A stretch of 64,000 nt of DNA from Pseudomonadales bacterium (GTDB taxonomy: Bacteria > Pseudomonadota > Gammaproteobacteria > Pseudomonadales > DT-91): positions 248,001 to 312,000 of the forward strand of contig JABSRQ010000007.1 in the NCBI GenBank assembly GCA_013215055.1, written 5' to 3'. Below the pieces are notes generated by a model, which was not told where the DNA came from, searched no databases, and saw nothing but the letters and a program-made list of their open reading frames with translations. Positions 1 through 7,917 of the stretch are shown here, one piece after another. Position 1 is the stretch's first letter. Each line of letters starts with the position of its first letter. The position numbers and the translations under genes were made by a program.

Positions 1-132
1 CTTGTTATTGCTACAGAATTTATATGAGTGCCTATAAGCGATTAAGTTCCGGCATTTTCCCATTGCGCATGATGGTAATGAATTCTATTCTAGCGAGATC
101 TTTTTAATCCGTCCTTGAGCTAAAAAGCGCTT

Positions 133-2514
133 ATGCAACGATTTAACAGCCTCACTCTCAGTCAGCGTTTAATTATTTTCATCGGCAGTGCCGTTGTTTT
201 AGTGACGTTTTTATCGACGCTCTATAACTACCAAACTTCACGCCAATATATCGAGAGCGAAGCCAAACTACGTTCAGCAAAAATTGTTAACGACACCGTT
301 AATGAGTTAGTCAGAATGCTGGCCGGCGTGCAAAAATCTACCGATTTATTAGCCTCTGTGGTTATCGGTTTTGAAGGCGAAGAAGCAAGTTTACAAGCCC
401 TGTTAAAAAATACGGTAACCACCAACCCTAATATCTATGGTGGCACCATTGCCCTGGCTCCCGCCTGGAGCAAAAATAAAAAAGGCTTTGCCCCCTACTA
501 CCACAGCGAGGCCGGCGAGCTCAAATATGCCAATCTGGCAACACTCAAATATAACTATTCACAACAAGCCTGGTTTACCCAGGCCGATATCGCCGGTAAA
601 CCGCAGTGGTCAGAACCTTATTTTGATGATGGCGGCGGCAATATATTAATGACCACGTATTCTGTGCCGATTTATCGCCAGGATAAAAACGGTGTAGCGG
701 CCTTGTTTGCCGTTATAACAGGTGATGTTAGCCTTAATCGCATTCAGGAAAAAATTCAAGCAATCAAACTGGGGGATACAGGCCACGCCATGTTATTCAG
801 CAACAAAGGTCTATTGCTTAGCTATCCAGATACTTCATTCATTATGCAACCGATAAGCCGTTTATTAGGTGATGCCAGCGAAGAGCCGCTATGGAAAGAT
901 ACGCTGAGTTCGATGTTTAATGGGGAATCGAAGCTGCTAAAAATTCCCTGTATAGAAGGTGATAAAAGTAAAGACGATTGCATCTTTGCTTATGGTTCTT
1001 TGGATATCACCGGCTGGCCTATTGCCGTGTTATTCCCCGAAGATGAGATGTTTGCCGAATTACATCAATACACCTTACAATTTTCCATGATCAGTGCCGC
1101 GATTATTATTATTTTATTGGCCCTTATCGGTTTTATCACCGCCAAACTCACCCGTCCGCTAAACAGTTTATCCACCGCCAGCGATCAAATTGGCCATGGT
1201 AATTTTGATGTAGAATTGCCATCGATCAAACGTGATGATGAAGTGGGCAAACTGATTCAAGCATTTACGCGTATGCAGCAGGCGTTAAAACATTATATCG
1301 CCGAGCTGGAAGCCGAAACAGCGACAAAAAACCGCCTACAAGGTGAGCTTTCTGCCGCGCATCAAATTCAAATGTCTATGCTACCTGGCAATGGTGAAAT
1401 ATTATCCAGTCATGCCTTTTATCAACTATGGGCCAAGTTAATACCGGCTAAATCGGTAGGTGGTGATCTGTATCAATTCAGCCTGCAGCAAAACCATAAA
1501 CTGATTTTTATCGTGGGTGATGTTTCCGATAAAGGTGTACCTGCGGCGCTGTTTATGGCCAAAACCACCAGTTTGTTTAAACAGCAAATTAATAGCGGGC
1601 AAAGCCCCGAATTAATCATGTATCAGATTAATAATGCCCTGGTAGAAAATAACGATGCCTGTATGTTTGTCACCTTGTTTTATGCCGAGCTGAATCTGCT
1701 TAACGGTGAAATGGTCTATGTCAGTGCCGGTCATCATAGCCCGATATTAATACGTGACTCACAGGTAATAGAAATGGAACAACAAGGTGGAGCTGCACTG
1801 GGTTTGTTAGATGATATGGAATATGTATTAAATAAAACCACCTTGCAGGCAAAAGACAAACTCTTTATCTATACCGATGGCATCGATGAGGCCTTTAATC
1901 CCCAGCGAGAAATGTTTGGTCTGCCTAACTTACTCAATTTTTTGCAACTAAATCAAACATTAACAGTCGATAATATCGGCATTGAATGCCTTAACACAGT
2001 TAAAGACTTTACCGCTGGAGAAGAACAATCGGATGACATCACCGTTATGGCATTAGAATTTCAACCCACTTTTGAGTTTTTGATTGAAGCAGACATCTCT
2101 GAAACCCATTATTTTCATCTACGCCCCGAACTGGTAGCGATAGAAACCTGCTTTACTCAAATCACTGAATTTTCCCAACAACAGGGTTTTCCCGAATCAC
2201 TAACAGGCACTATGAAGCTTGTAGCCGAAGAAGTTCTGGTAAATGCGATTCAATATGGCTGCGCAAAAACCGAAGAAGACTTATACTTTGTGCTGGGCAT
2301 CACAGATTCAGCGGTTTTGATGGAATTTATTGACCCGGGCTTTGTCTACAATCCATTAGAAGAAGCACCTGAACCTAATAATGGTGAGATGGACGAAATT
2401 CAAATCGGTGGATTAGGTGTACACTTTGTTAAATCCATCAGCCAAAAACAACAATATCAACGCAAAGGCCTATACAATCACCTCTGCATATTATTAGAAC
2501 ATAAACCTGCATAA
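133..2514 (+). CDS. Membrane sensor: Cache-HAMP-PP2C phosphatase fused to RsbW-like kinase
   Basis: Predicted inner-membrane signalling protein of 793 residues. A transmembrane helix near residues 13-32 is followed by a periplasmic Cache-like sensor region (about 36-315), a second helix (about 318-337), a HAMP linker and a SpoIIE/RsbU-type PP2C phosphatase (about 420-640). The phosphatase shows the metal-binding motifs GDVSDKG, YTDGIDEA and QSDDIT. The last 130 residues are a GHKL ATPase of the anti-sigma-kinase type, with N-box EEVLVNAIQYG and a G-box GGLGVHFV. Kinase and phosphatase in one chain could both phosphorylate and dephosphorylate the STAS protein encoded 10 bp downstream. The input sensed is unknown. 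The ribosome-binding site is weak; upstream bases 1-132 show no supported gene. Confidence 0.9.
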   Translation: MQRFNSLTLSQRLIIFIGSAVVLVTFLSTLYNYQTSRQYIESEAKLRSAKIVNDTVNELVRMLAGVQKSTDLLASVVIGFEGEEASLQALLKNTVTTNPNIYGGTIALAPAWSKNKKGFAPYYHSEAGELKYANLATLKYNYSQQAWFTQADIAGKPQWSEPYFDDGGGNILMTTYSVPIYRQDKNGVAALFAVITGDVSLNRIQEKIQAIKLGDTGHAMLFSNKGLLLSYPDTSFIMQPISRLLGDASEEPLWKDTLSSMFNGESKLLKIPCIEGDKSKDDCIFAYGSLDITGWPIAVLFPEDEMFAELHQYTLQFSMISAAIIIILLALIGFITAKLTRPLNSLSTASDQIGHGNFDVELPSIKRDDEVGKLIQAFTRMQQALKHYIAELEAETATKNRLQGELSAAHQIQMSMLPGNGEILSSHAFYQLWAKLIPAKSVGGDLYQFSLQQNHKLIFIVGDVSDKGVPAALFMAKTTSLFKQQINSGQSPELIMYQINNALVENNDACMFVTLFYAELNLLNGEMVYVSAGHHSPILIRDSQVIEMEQQGGAALGLLDDMEYVLNKTTLQAKDKLFIYTDGIDEAFNPQREMFGLPNLLNFLQLNQTLTVDNIGIECLNTVKDFTAGEEQSDDITVMALEFQPTFEFLIEADISETHYFHLRPELVAIETCFTQITEFSQQQGFPESLTGTMKLVAEEVLVNAIQYGCAKTEEDLYFVLGITDSAVLMEFIDPGFVYNPLEEAPEPNNGEMDEIQIGGLGVHFVKSISQKQQYQRKGLYNHLCILLEHKPA

Positions 2515-2524
2515 CGGAGCACTC

Positions 2525-2908
2525 ATGGCCCTAGAACTAAAAGTCTTATTTGAAGAAGACAAATCGATTACCATTATCCGCATGTCGGGCAGCCTTGATA
2601 CCAACACAGCAGTACAGTTAGATGCCAAGGCCGCTGATGTTATCAAACCTGACACCAAGCTAATTATGTTAGACATGAAAGATCTGGAATACATCAGCTC
2701 GGCCGGTATTCGCTCGGTATTTAAGATTGTAAAAGCCATGCGCGCCCAAGGTGGAAAAGTGGGTGCGTCTAACCGTCAGCCGCAAATCATCAAGGTATTT
2801 GAAATCATTCAAGCCTTACCGGATATGCAAATTTTCGCCAACGATGAAGAAATGGATGAATACCTGGCGGTAGTGCAAGATAAAATCCGCCGCGGTGAAG
2901 ACTTCTAA
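2525..2908 (+). CDS. STAS-domain anti-sigma factor antagonist
   Basis: A 127-residue STAS protein of the SpoIIAA/RsbV type, cytoplasmic. The conserved loop reads DLEYISSAGIRSV, placing the phosphorylatable serine at Ser58 or Ser59. It starts 10 bp after the PP2C/kinase gene with a GGAG ribosome-binding site, so the two are an operon and very probably substrate and enzyme. The acidic, charged C-terminal tail (about 100-127) extends past the usual STAS core. The final target (sigma factor or other effector) is not encoded next door. Confidence 0.92.
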   Translation: MALELKVLFEEDKSITIIRMSGSLDTNTAVQLDAKAADVIKPDTKLIMLDMKDLEYISSAGIRSVFKIVKAMRAQGGKVGASNRQPQIIKVFEIIQALPDMQIFANDEEMDEYLAVVQDKIRRGEDF

Positions 2909-2946
2909 CACCACTTTGAATTCGCTACAAACTCCAGGACCTCAGC

Positions 2947-4308
2947 ATGGCCTATGTTTCACAAAATCCATGGACCGCTGAAGTCCTGAAAAACTTCCCC
3001 CTGCTATCATCTACCGAGATATTTCAGCGGCTACAGAATGCCGATAGTGCCTATCATAACTGGTCATTATTAAACTTTGAGCAACGTGCCGCATGCTTTA
3101 TGACACTTGCCCAGAATCTACGTCAGCAGCAAGATAAATTTGCCGAACTGATTCATCTGGAAATGGGAAAGCTTTTGCCAGAGGCTAAAGCCGAGGTGAT
3201 TAAATCGGCCGATGCCTGTGACTATTATGCCCAGCATGCACAAAGCCTATTACAGACCGAGACCATTAAAACCGACTACAGCCACTGCGAAGTCAGATAC
3301 CAATCTATAGGTTGCGTGTTAGGTATCATGCCGTGGAACTTCCCGTTATGGCAGATCATCCGTTTTATTGCACCAACGCTGATGGCCGGCAATACGGTAT
3401 TATTAAAACCTGCCGAGAACACCCCTCAAGTTGCGTTGGCACTGGAACATCTGATGCTGCAATCAGATTTTCCTCAAGGTGCTTATCAAAACTTGTTAAT
3501 CGATAATCAACAATGCGCCGAGGTCATTGCCAGCCCCACGATCAAGGCCGTGTCATTAACCGGCAGCGAACAAGCGGGCAGAAGTGTAGCCGCCACGGCA
3601 GGAGCAGCCTTAAAAAAATCGGTCTTGGAATTAGGTGGCAGCGATGCATTTCTGGTGTTAAACGATGCGGATATTATTGCGGCCGCACACACCGCCGCGA
3701 TTTCCCGTTTCAGTAATGCCGGACAAACCTGCATCGCCGCCAAACGATTTATTGTGGTAGAGGACATTGCCGATGACTTTATTCACCAGCTTACACACCA
3801 GGCAAAAAAATTTATTTTAAGACCCGATGATAGCGCCAATAGCACGCTGGCACCGATGGCCAAGCCAGCTCTGCGAGAGGCCTTAAAACAGCAAGTAGAT
3901 GCATCGATTAAACTCGGTGCAACAGTTGTTTTAGCCTGTGAAGCAGGTACCGGTTTTTCCGATTATCCGGCTTCAATATTAGATCATGTTAAAAAAGGCA
4001 TGCCCGCCTACCAGGAAGAAATCTTTGGCCCGGTCGCCTGTATTATTCGGGTCAAAGACAGCCAAGAAGCCATTCGCATCGCCAATGATACATGCTTCGG
4101 TTTAGCCGCCTCCATTTGGAGTAAAGACAGCCATGCAGCCGCAGATTTCGCCAATCAATTACACTGCGGCTCAGTGTTTATCAATACCTTGGTAAAATCC
4201 GATGTACGCCTGCCTTTTGGCGGCTGTAAACAATCTGGTTTTGGCCGAGAATTATCCCAGCTAGGCATACGTGAATTTTGCAATGCTAAAACGGTAGTCA
4301 TCGCTTAA
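2947..4308 (+). CDS. NAD(P)-dependent aldehyde dehydrogenase, succinate-semialdehyde-like
   Basis: A 453-residue aldehyde dehydrogenase. Visible features are the cofactor-fold motif LTGSEQAGR, the general base Glu228 in LELGGSDAF, the catalytic Cys262 in NAGQTCIAAKRF and the C-terminal FGGCKQSGFGREL. The short length, without the usual N-terminal extension, resembles the Sad/YneI group that oxidises succinate semialdehyde to succinate, but the substrate is inferred. It begins 38 bp after the STAS gene on the same strand and may be co-transcribed. It is followed by a strong heat-shock promoter belonging to the next gene. Confidence 0.88.
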   Translation: MAYVSQNPWTAEVLKNFPLLSSTEIFQRLQNADSAYHNWSLLNFEQRAACFMTLAQNLRQQQDKFAELIHLEMGKLLPEAKAEVIKSADACDYYAQHAQSLLQTETIKTDYSHCEVRYQSIGCVLGIMPWNFPLWQIIRFIAPTLMAGNTVLLKPAENTPQVALALEHLMLQSDFPQGAYQNLLIDNQQCAEVIASPTIKAVSLTGSEQAGRSVAATAGAALKKSVLELGGSDAFLVLNDADIIAAAHTAAISRFSNAGQTCIAAKRFIVVEDIADDFIHQLTHQAKKFILRPDDSANSTLAPMAKPALREALKQQVDASIKLGATVVLACEAGTGFSDYPASILDHVKKGMPAYQEEIFGPVACIIRVKDSQEAIRIANDTCFGLAASIWSKDSHAAADFANQLHCGSVFINTLVKSDVRLPFGGCKQSGFGRELSQLGIREFCNAKTVVIA

Positions 4309-4338
4309 AGACATAAACCACTTATTTTCTTAGCCGAC

Positions 4339-4366
4339 CTTGAAGTTTTTTTAAGCCCCCCCATAT
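4339..4366 (+). promoter_or_regulatory. Sigma32 (heat-shock) promoter
   Basis: CTTGAAG (4339-4345), 13 bp, then CCCCATAT (4359-4366). This matches the sigma32 consensus CTTGAAA-N11..16-CCCCATNT with one mismatch. It lies about 100 bp upstream of the small heat-shock gene, giving a leader of roughly 95 nt. Confidence 0.85.
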
Positions 4367-4374
4367 CTATTAAT

Positions 4375-4472
4375 AAGAGAGGATTATTACAATCTCTCTG
4401 AGAAAAAAGGATGGCGCGCATCCCCCCAATTAAGACATCAACCTTGCTTGATTAAAGGAGGCTAGTCCTATG
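4375..4472 (+). promoter_or_regulatory. ROSE-like RNA thermometer leader
   Basis: The leader can fold three hairpins: AGAGA/TCTCT near 4376-4406, GGATG/CATCC around 4409-4424, and a start-proximal one. In the last, TTGCT (4444-4448) faces the Shine-Dalgarno AGGA (4456-4459). U(U/C)GCU opposite the SD is the hallmark of ROSE thermometers before ibp-type genes. A second option is AGGA pairing with TCCT just before the ATG. Folding was judged by eye. Confidence 0.5.
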
Positions 4473-4940
4473 ACTACCGCGCAAACGATTAAATTATCAT
4501 CGATTAAACATCCACTTTTTCGTCAAACCATTGGCTTCGACCGGTTTAATGAATTGTTTGAAACCTTGGCCACCGAACCCCAACATAAAAGTTCATTTCC
4601 ACCTTACGACATAATAAAAATGTCAGACAATGATTACCATATCACCATGGCCGTCGCGGGATTTAGCGAGGCCGATATTAATATCACGGTGGAGAATGAA
4701 ACCCTGACCATCTCCTGCACCCACGCCGATAAAAAGCAGGCAGAAAATACAGCCAACAATGAGGTGGTGTATTTACATCGCGGCATTGCCAAGCGCCATT
4801 TTTCACAGAAATTCAGGCTCGATGATCATATGAAAGTCAGCGCCGCAACGATGGAAAACGGCTTACTCACATTGCAACTACACAGAGAAATTCCGGAGGA
4901 AATGAAACCGCAGCAGATTCAGATTAACCGCGGCCATTAA
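4470..4940 (+). CDS. Small heat-shock protein, Hsp20/IbpA family
   Basis: An ATP-independent holdase chaperone of 156 residues. The alpha-crystallin domain spans about 45-138, with the typical YHITMAVAGFSEADI opening and a conserved strand containing GLLTLQL. A C-terminal IxI anchor (Ile150-Gln-Ile152) supports oligomer formation. It has a strong AGGAGG ribosome-binding site that may be sequestered at low temperature, a sigma32 promoter upstream and a hairpin terminator at 4969-4990. It is a single-gene transcript. Confidence 0.95.
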   Translation: MTTAQTIKLSSIKHPLFRQTIGFDRFNELFETLATEPQHKSSFPPYDIIKMSDNDYHITMAVAGFSEADINITVENETLTISCTHADKKQAENTANNEVVYLHRGIAKRHFSQKFRLDDHMKVSAATMENGLLTLQLHREIPEEMKPQQIQINRGH

Positions 4941-4968
4941 GCCCATTTTTAAACCTTTGAGTAATAAC

Positions 4969-4995
4969 AAGGCGGCTTTTGAGTCGCCTTTCTTC
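4969..4995 (+). terminator. Rho-independent terminator of the Hsp20 gene
   Basis: AAGGCGGC pairs with GTCGCCTT (one G-T pair) around a TTTTGA loop, followed by a T-rich stretch. It lies 29 bp after the hsp20 stop codon. Confidence 0.8.
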
Positions 4996-5112
4996 TTTAA
5001 AATAAACCCAGATCACATTTTACATCTTTTCATCAGATACGCTTGAGCAGGCATTTTTTCTTGCCTATTGTTTAGATATACACAAACGTTTTAAAGCCCT
5101 AATGGAGTCGCT

Positions 5113-5451
5113 ATGTTGTCTGACAAAGTTTCAAGTTTATTAGCAGGCTGGGAAAAACAAGGCCAGCAAAAACTCAATCGTATTGGCACCGAGATATTAC
5201 TCAGCTGTGATGACAAATCCAAGATCGCCGCTCTCAGTGAAATTTATCACCTCAGCGAAGCACAACTACTCAGTAGCATCATCAATAGCAGTTTAAAAGA
5301 AATTGAACAGGCCATGCCGTATAAGGCCGGCGATAAAATCATACGTGAAGAAGAGGGAGAGCCCATCTATGAAGATATAGGCCCAACACCTGCTTATCTA
5401 CAAGCTAAAAAACGTAAACAGCAGGAGTTTTCATTATCGGTGGCCTCATAA
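5113..5451 (+). CDS. Conserved-looking hypothetical protein, 112 aa
   Basis: No family recognised. The protein is soluble and predicted helical. The N-terminal 70 residues look like a compact helical bundle including a segment SEAQLLSSIINSSLKEIEQA, followed by a charged linker and the sequence GEPIYEDIGPTPAYLQAKKRK near the C-terminus. It has a plausible ribosome-binding site (TGGAG, 7 nt before the ATG) and sits alone between the Hsp20 terminator and a convergent MaoC gene. Confidence 0.7.
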   Translation: MLSDKVSSLLAGWEKQGQQKLNRIGTEILLSCDDKSKIAALSEIYHLSEAQLLSSIINSSLKEIEQAMPYKAGDKIIREEEGEPIYEDIGPTPAYLQAKKRKQQEFSLSVAS

Positions 5452-5482
5452 CACATAGGCCACTGACAATAGCTGCTAAAGA

Positions 5483-5947
5483 TTAATCTTTGGCAGGAAA
5501 ATATCTAGAGATAGTATCGGCGACACAGGCAGGTTTATCCTGCCCTTCGATCTCAACGGTTACACGTACTACCGATTGAATACCGCCTTTCATTTCTTCG
5601 GCACTGACTAACTCACCAAAAGCACGAATCTTGGAACCTACCGCCACCACAGAAGGGAAACGAACGCGATCCAGGCCCACATTCACACCCATAGAAATAC
5701 CCTGCACATCGATGATTTGTGGTAGGAAGAAGTTAACCAGGGACAGGGTTAAATAACCGTGTGCAATACAGCCACCAAATGGACCATCTTTAGCTTTCAC
5801 AGGGTCTACATGAATCCACTGATGATCTCCGGTGGCATCGGCAAACAGATTGATACGGTCTTGATCAATCGTCATCCATGGCGTTTCGCCTAAGCGCTCA
5901 CCAACTTTGGTTAATAATTTTTCAGGTGTCTTAAATACGGTTGTCAT
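5483..5947 (-). CDS. MaoC-family (R)-specific enoyl-CoA hydratase
   Basis: A 154-residue hotdog-fold hydratase. The catalytic signature FADATGDHQWIHVDP supplies the Asp and His of the MaoC hydratase motif, and AHGYLTLSLV forms the central hotdog helix region. The likely reaction is hydration of trans-2-enoyl-CoA to (R)-3-hydroxyacyl-CoA in lipid or polyhydroxyalkanoate metabolism. It is a single gene, convergent with the upstream hypothetical gene and divergent from the FimV-like gene. Confidence 0.9.
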   Translation of the reverse strand: MTTVFKTPEKLLTKVGERLGETPWMTIDQDRINLFADATGDHQWIHVDPVKAKDGPFGGCIAHGYLTLSLVNFFLPQIIDVQGISMGVNVGLDRVRFPSVVAVGSKIRAFGELVSAEEMKGGIQSVVRVTVEIEGQDKPACVADTISRYFPAKD

Positions 5948-6124
5948 AGTCTATTCCGTGTCTGTGCATCAAAAACAGCTAGTTTAAAGCCAAATGCAGG
6001 CACAAACCATAACGGGCATGATAAAAAGCGCTAGCCACTTATCAAATTACAGCAATGGCTGTTTTTTAACGTGCTTTCCCCACACCAAGAAGGCAAGGTT
6101 AAACGCTGTCAAATGGAGAAGTTT

Positions 6125-6517
6125 ATGTCATCTTTTTTAAAGACCTGCCTAGTACTTTTATGCCTTATGCAAATACCCGCTTATGCCACAGGGTTTGGAA
6201 AAACCACCCTACATTCAAATCTGGGGCAAGTACTGGATATCAAACTGCAACTTATTGATGTCGCTCAATTCAGCGAAAACCATTTACGTTTTAGCATTGC
6301 CGATCAATCCATTTATAAAACCATGGGGGTGGATTACCACTTTTATCACAGCAAACTCAAATTAACCCTGCAGCGGGATAAAACCCACACCAGCGTGCTA
6401 CATATTCAATCGGATAAACCCATTAACGAGCCTTTTCTAAACTTTATCATTCAACTTAAGGCTCCCGATGGTACACACCTCAAGGAAATAACGGCACTAT
6501 TAGAATTACCGCAATAG
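6125..6517 (+). CDS. Secreted free-standing FimV N-terminal-like domain protein
   Basis: About 130 residues. The start at 6125 is preferred because GGAG lies 6 nt upstream and it opens directly into a signal peptide ending near AYA; in-frame ATG 6113 and GTG 6071 are alternatives. The mature part begins TGFGKTTLHSNLGQVL and ends with a strand pattern EPFLNFIIQLKAPDG...ALLELP. This is the pattern of the FimV N-terminal domain, normally the head of a large LysM/TPR inner-membrane protein for polarity and type IV pili. Here it stands alone, with no LysM, membrane helix or TPR. Confidence 0.75.
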   Translation: MSSFLKTCLVLLCLMQIPAYATGFGKTTLHSNLGQVLDIKLQLIDVAQFSENHLRFSIADQSIYKTMGVDYHFYHSKLKLTLQRDKTHTSVLHIQSDKPINEPFLNFIIQLKAPDGTHLKEITALLELPQ

Positions 6518-6589
6518 AACACTTTTTTCATTGGTTAGCCTTCACACCCTGATCTACACTTAAATAAACAAACCAAGATCGAGGTTGCC

Positions 6590-6850
6590 ATGCTAGCCAC
6601 TCACACCAAAGCCTGCGTTAAAAATCTGAAAAAAAACCGCGATGAATTACTCGACCAATTGCCTATGGCTAATGCCAGCACCCGAGAAAGCTGGTTACAA
6701 CTGGAAGAGAAATGGGATCAACTGCTATTAAACGTACGTGCCGTAGCCCATGATGAATTCACCAGCCATGGTAATACAGAAAGCACTTTAGAGTCGCTAA
6801 GCCATGATTTAGAAACCGGTTATGCAGGCATACGTCAGGTTCTACACTGA
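6590..6850 (+). CDS. Small helical hypothetical protein, 86 aa
   Basis: No family recognised. It is cytoplasmic, entirely helix-favouring and highly charged (for example SWLQLEEKWDQLLLNVRAV), with no membrane segment. A GAGG ribosome-binding site precedes the ATG at good spacing. It follows the FimV-like gene by 72 bp on the same strand and could share its transcript. Confidence 0.6.
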   Translation: MLATHTKACVKNLKKNRDELLDQLPMANASTRESWLQLEEKWDQLLLNVRAVAHDEFTSHGNTESTLESLSHDLETGYAGIRQVLH

Positions 6851-7409
6851 ACAGTTAAATCCAATAAAAAAGTCAGCTTCGTTATCGCCTGCAACAAGAC
6901 ATCGCGAAGCTAGCCACCCCAGCCTGAAAAACCCCTTTGCAGAAATATCATACTGTTAGCCTGACTCTCAAGTAAAAAAATTCATGCCAAAACTAAATAA
7001 ATTTTGATGATAAAGATTCTCATTTTTTTGTTAAACATGTCGTTTTGAACTGATTTTAATAATTGGGATTCTTCATAACAAGGGATAATTAAGCCACTAA
7101 ATTTTTAGCGTTTTATCACCTAACTCTTGATATTCCCAGTAATGAATCGATGTATTCAAACCGCTTTACAGCTAGGGCATGGCTCAGGTGATTGGGAAGA
7201 TGATGGTAATACGTGGTTCACGCTGGCCAATGGCGTTTTGGATATCAGTTTACAGCAGGTAATAAGCCAATTATTGATTAAGGTCACTGCTCATTGAAAA
7301 TTACAAAAGATTCAAAACAAATGATTCTTTTGTGATCTATATCAAAGTCCTTGTTCATCATTCACTTAAGCTGAAACAATAAGCCCTGTTTTAGAAAAGT
7401 GAATGCAAC
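6851..7409. other. Intergenic region with an FNR box and a short doubtful ORF
   Basis: 559 bp between the 86-aa gene and the globin gene. A 51-codon frame on the plus strand (7142-7297, protein beginning MNRCIQTALQLGHGSGDWED) has no clear ribosome-binding site and no recognised family; it could be a gene remnant. The right end carries the FNR-type box for the globin. Nothing else was identified. Confidence 0.4.
7332..7345 (+). promoter_or_regulatory. FNR/Anr box upstream of globin gene
   Basis: GTGAT-CTAT-ATCAA matches TTGAT-N4-ATCAA with one mismatch. It is centred about 70 bp before the globin start codon, consistent with low-oxygen activation. Confidence 0.7.
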
Positions 7410-7841
7410 ATGTTTGAAAAACATATACAACTCATCGACGCAGCCTTTAAAAGAGCCGAAGAGATTAAAGGCAGGCAATATTTAGCCGAACACTTTTTTG
7501 AGCTATTTTTTCACAATTACCCACAGACTAAAAAGTTTTTTAAAACCACCGATTTCCACACTTATGCACCAATGAAATACCGCATGATCACCGAATTTTT
7601 ATTGGATACGGTTAAACATCCGGATTTTGCAGAGGGTGAACTCACCGATGAAGTGCGCCGCCACCAGGCTTTTGGCCTTCATCATAAAGAACATTTTTAT
7701 GCGTTGGTGGATACGCTGGAAGTGCTGATTTCGGAAGTTCTAGCGGATGAATGGACTGAGGAGCTGGCTGGCTGCTGGATCGATGTTTCCCAGGCAATGA
7801 AAAACATTATCACCGAAGCAACCAGCTACGTTTATGAATAA
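7410..7841 (+). CDS. Single-domain bacterial globin
   Basis: A 143-residue globin-fold protein, without the flavin reductase domain of flavohaemoglobins. The B/C-helix pattern HFFELFFHNYPQTKKFF and the F-helix region HQAFGLHHKEHFYALVDTL are visible; the proximal haem-ligand histidine should lie in the latter. A Trp-containing stretch follows, as in M-family globins. The likely role is oxygen or nitric oxide binding. The FNR-type box upstream supports expression at low oxygen. A long bidirectional hairpin follows the stop codon. Confidence 0.85.
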   Translation: MFEKHIQLIDAAFKRAEEIKGRQYLAEHFFELFFHNYPQTKKFFKTTDFHTYAPMKYRMITEFLLDTVKHPDFAEGELTDEVRRHQAFGLHHKEHFYALVDTLEVLISEVLADEWTEELAGCWIDVSQAMKNIITEATSYVYE

Positions 7842-7869
7842 TCCGCTTATTTCAAAAACGTCCTCATCT

Positions 7870-7906
7870 GCTTTAGTGCCTGTTGAATAACCGCAGGCAC
7901 TAAAGC
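7870..7906. terminator. Bidirectional terminator between globin and pgm
   Basis: Perfect 13-bp inverted repeat GCTTTAGTGCCTG / CAGGCACTAAAGC with an 11-nt loop, lying between two convergent genes. Confidence 0.75.
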
Positions 7907-7917
7907 CGCCTCTTTAT

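Noticed and set aside
7142-7297. 51-codon plus-strand frame starting MNRCIQTALQ
   Set aside because: No clear ribosome-binding site and no recognised family; mentioned only within the intergenic description.
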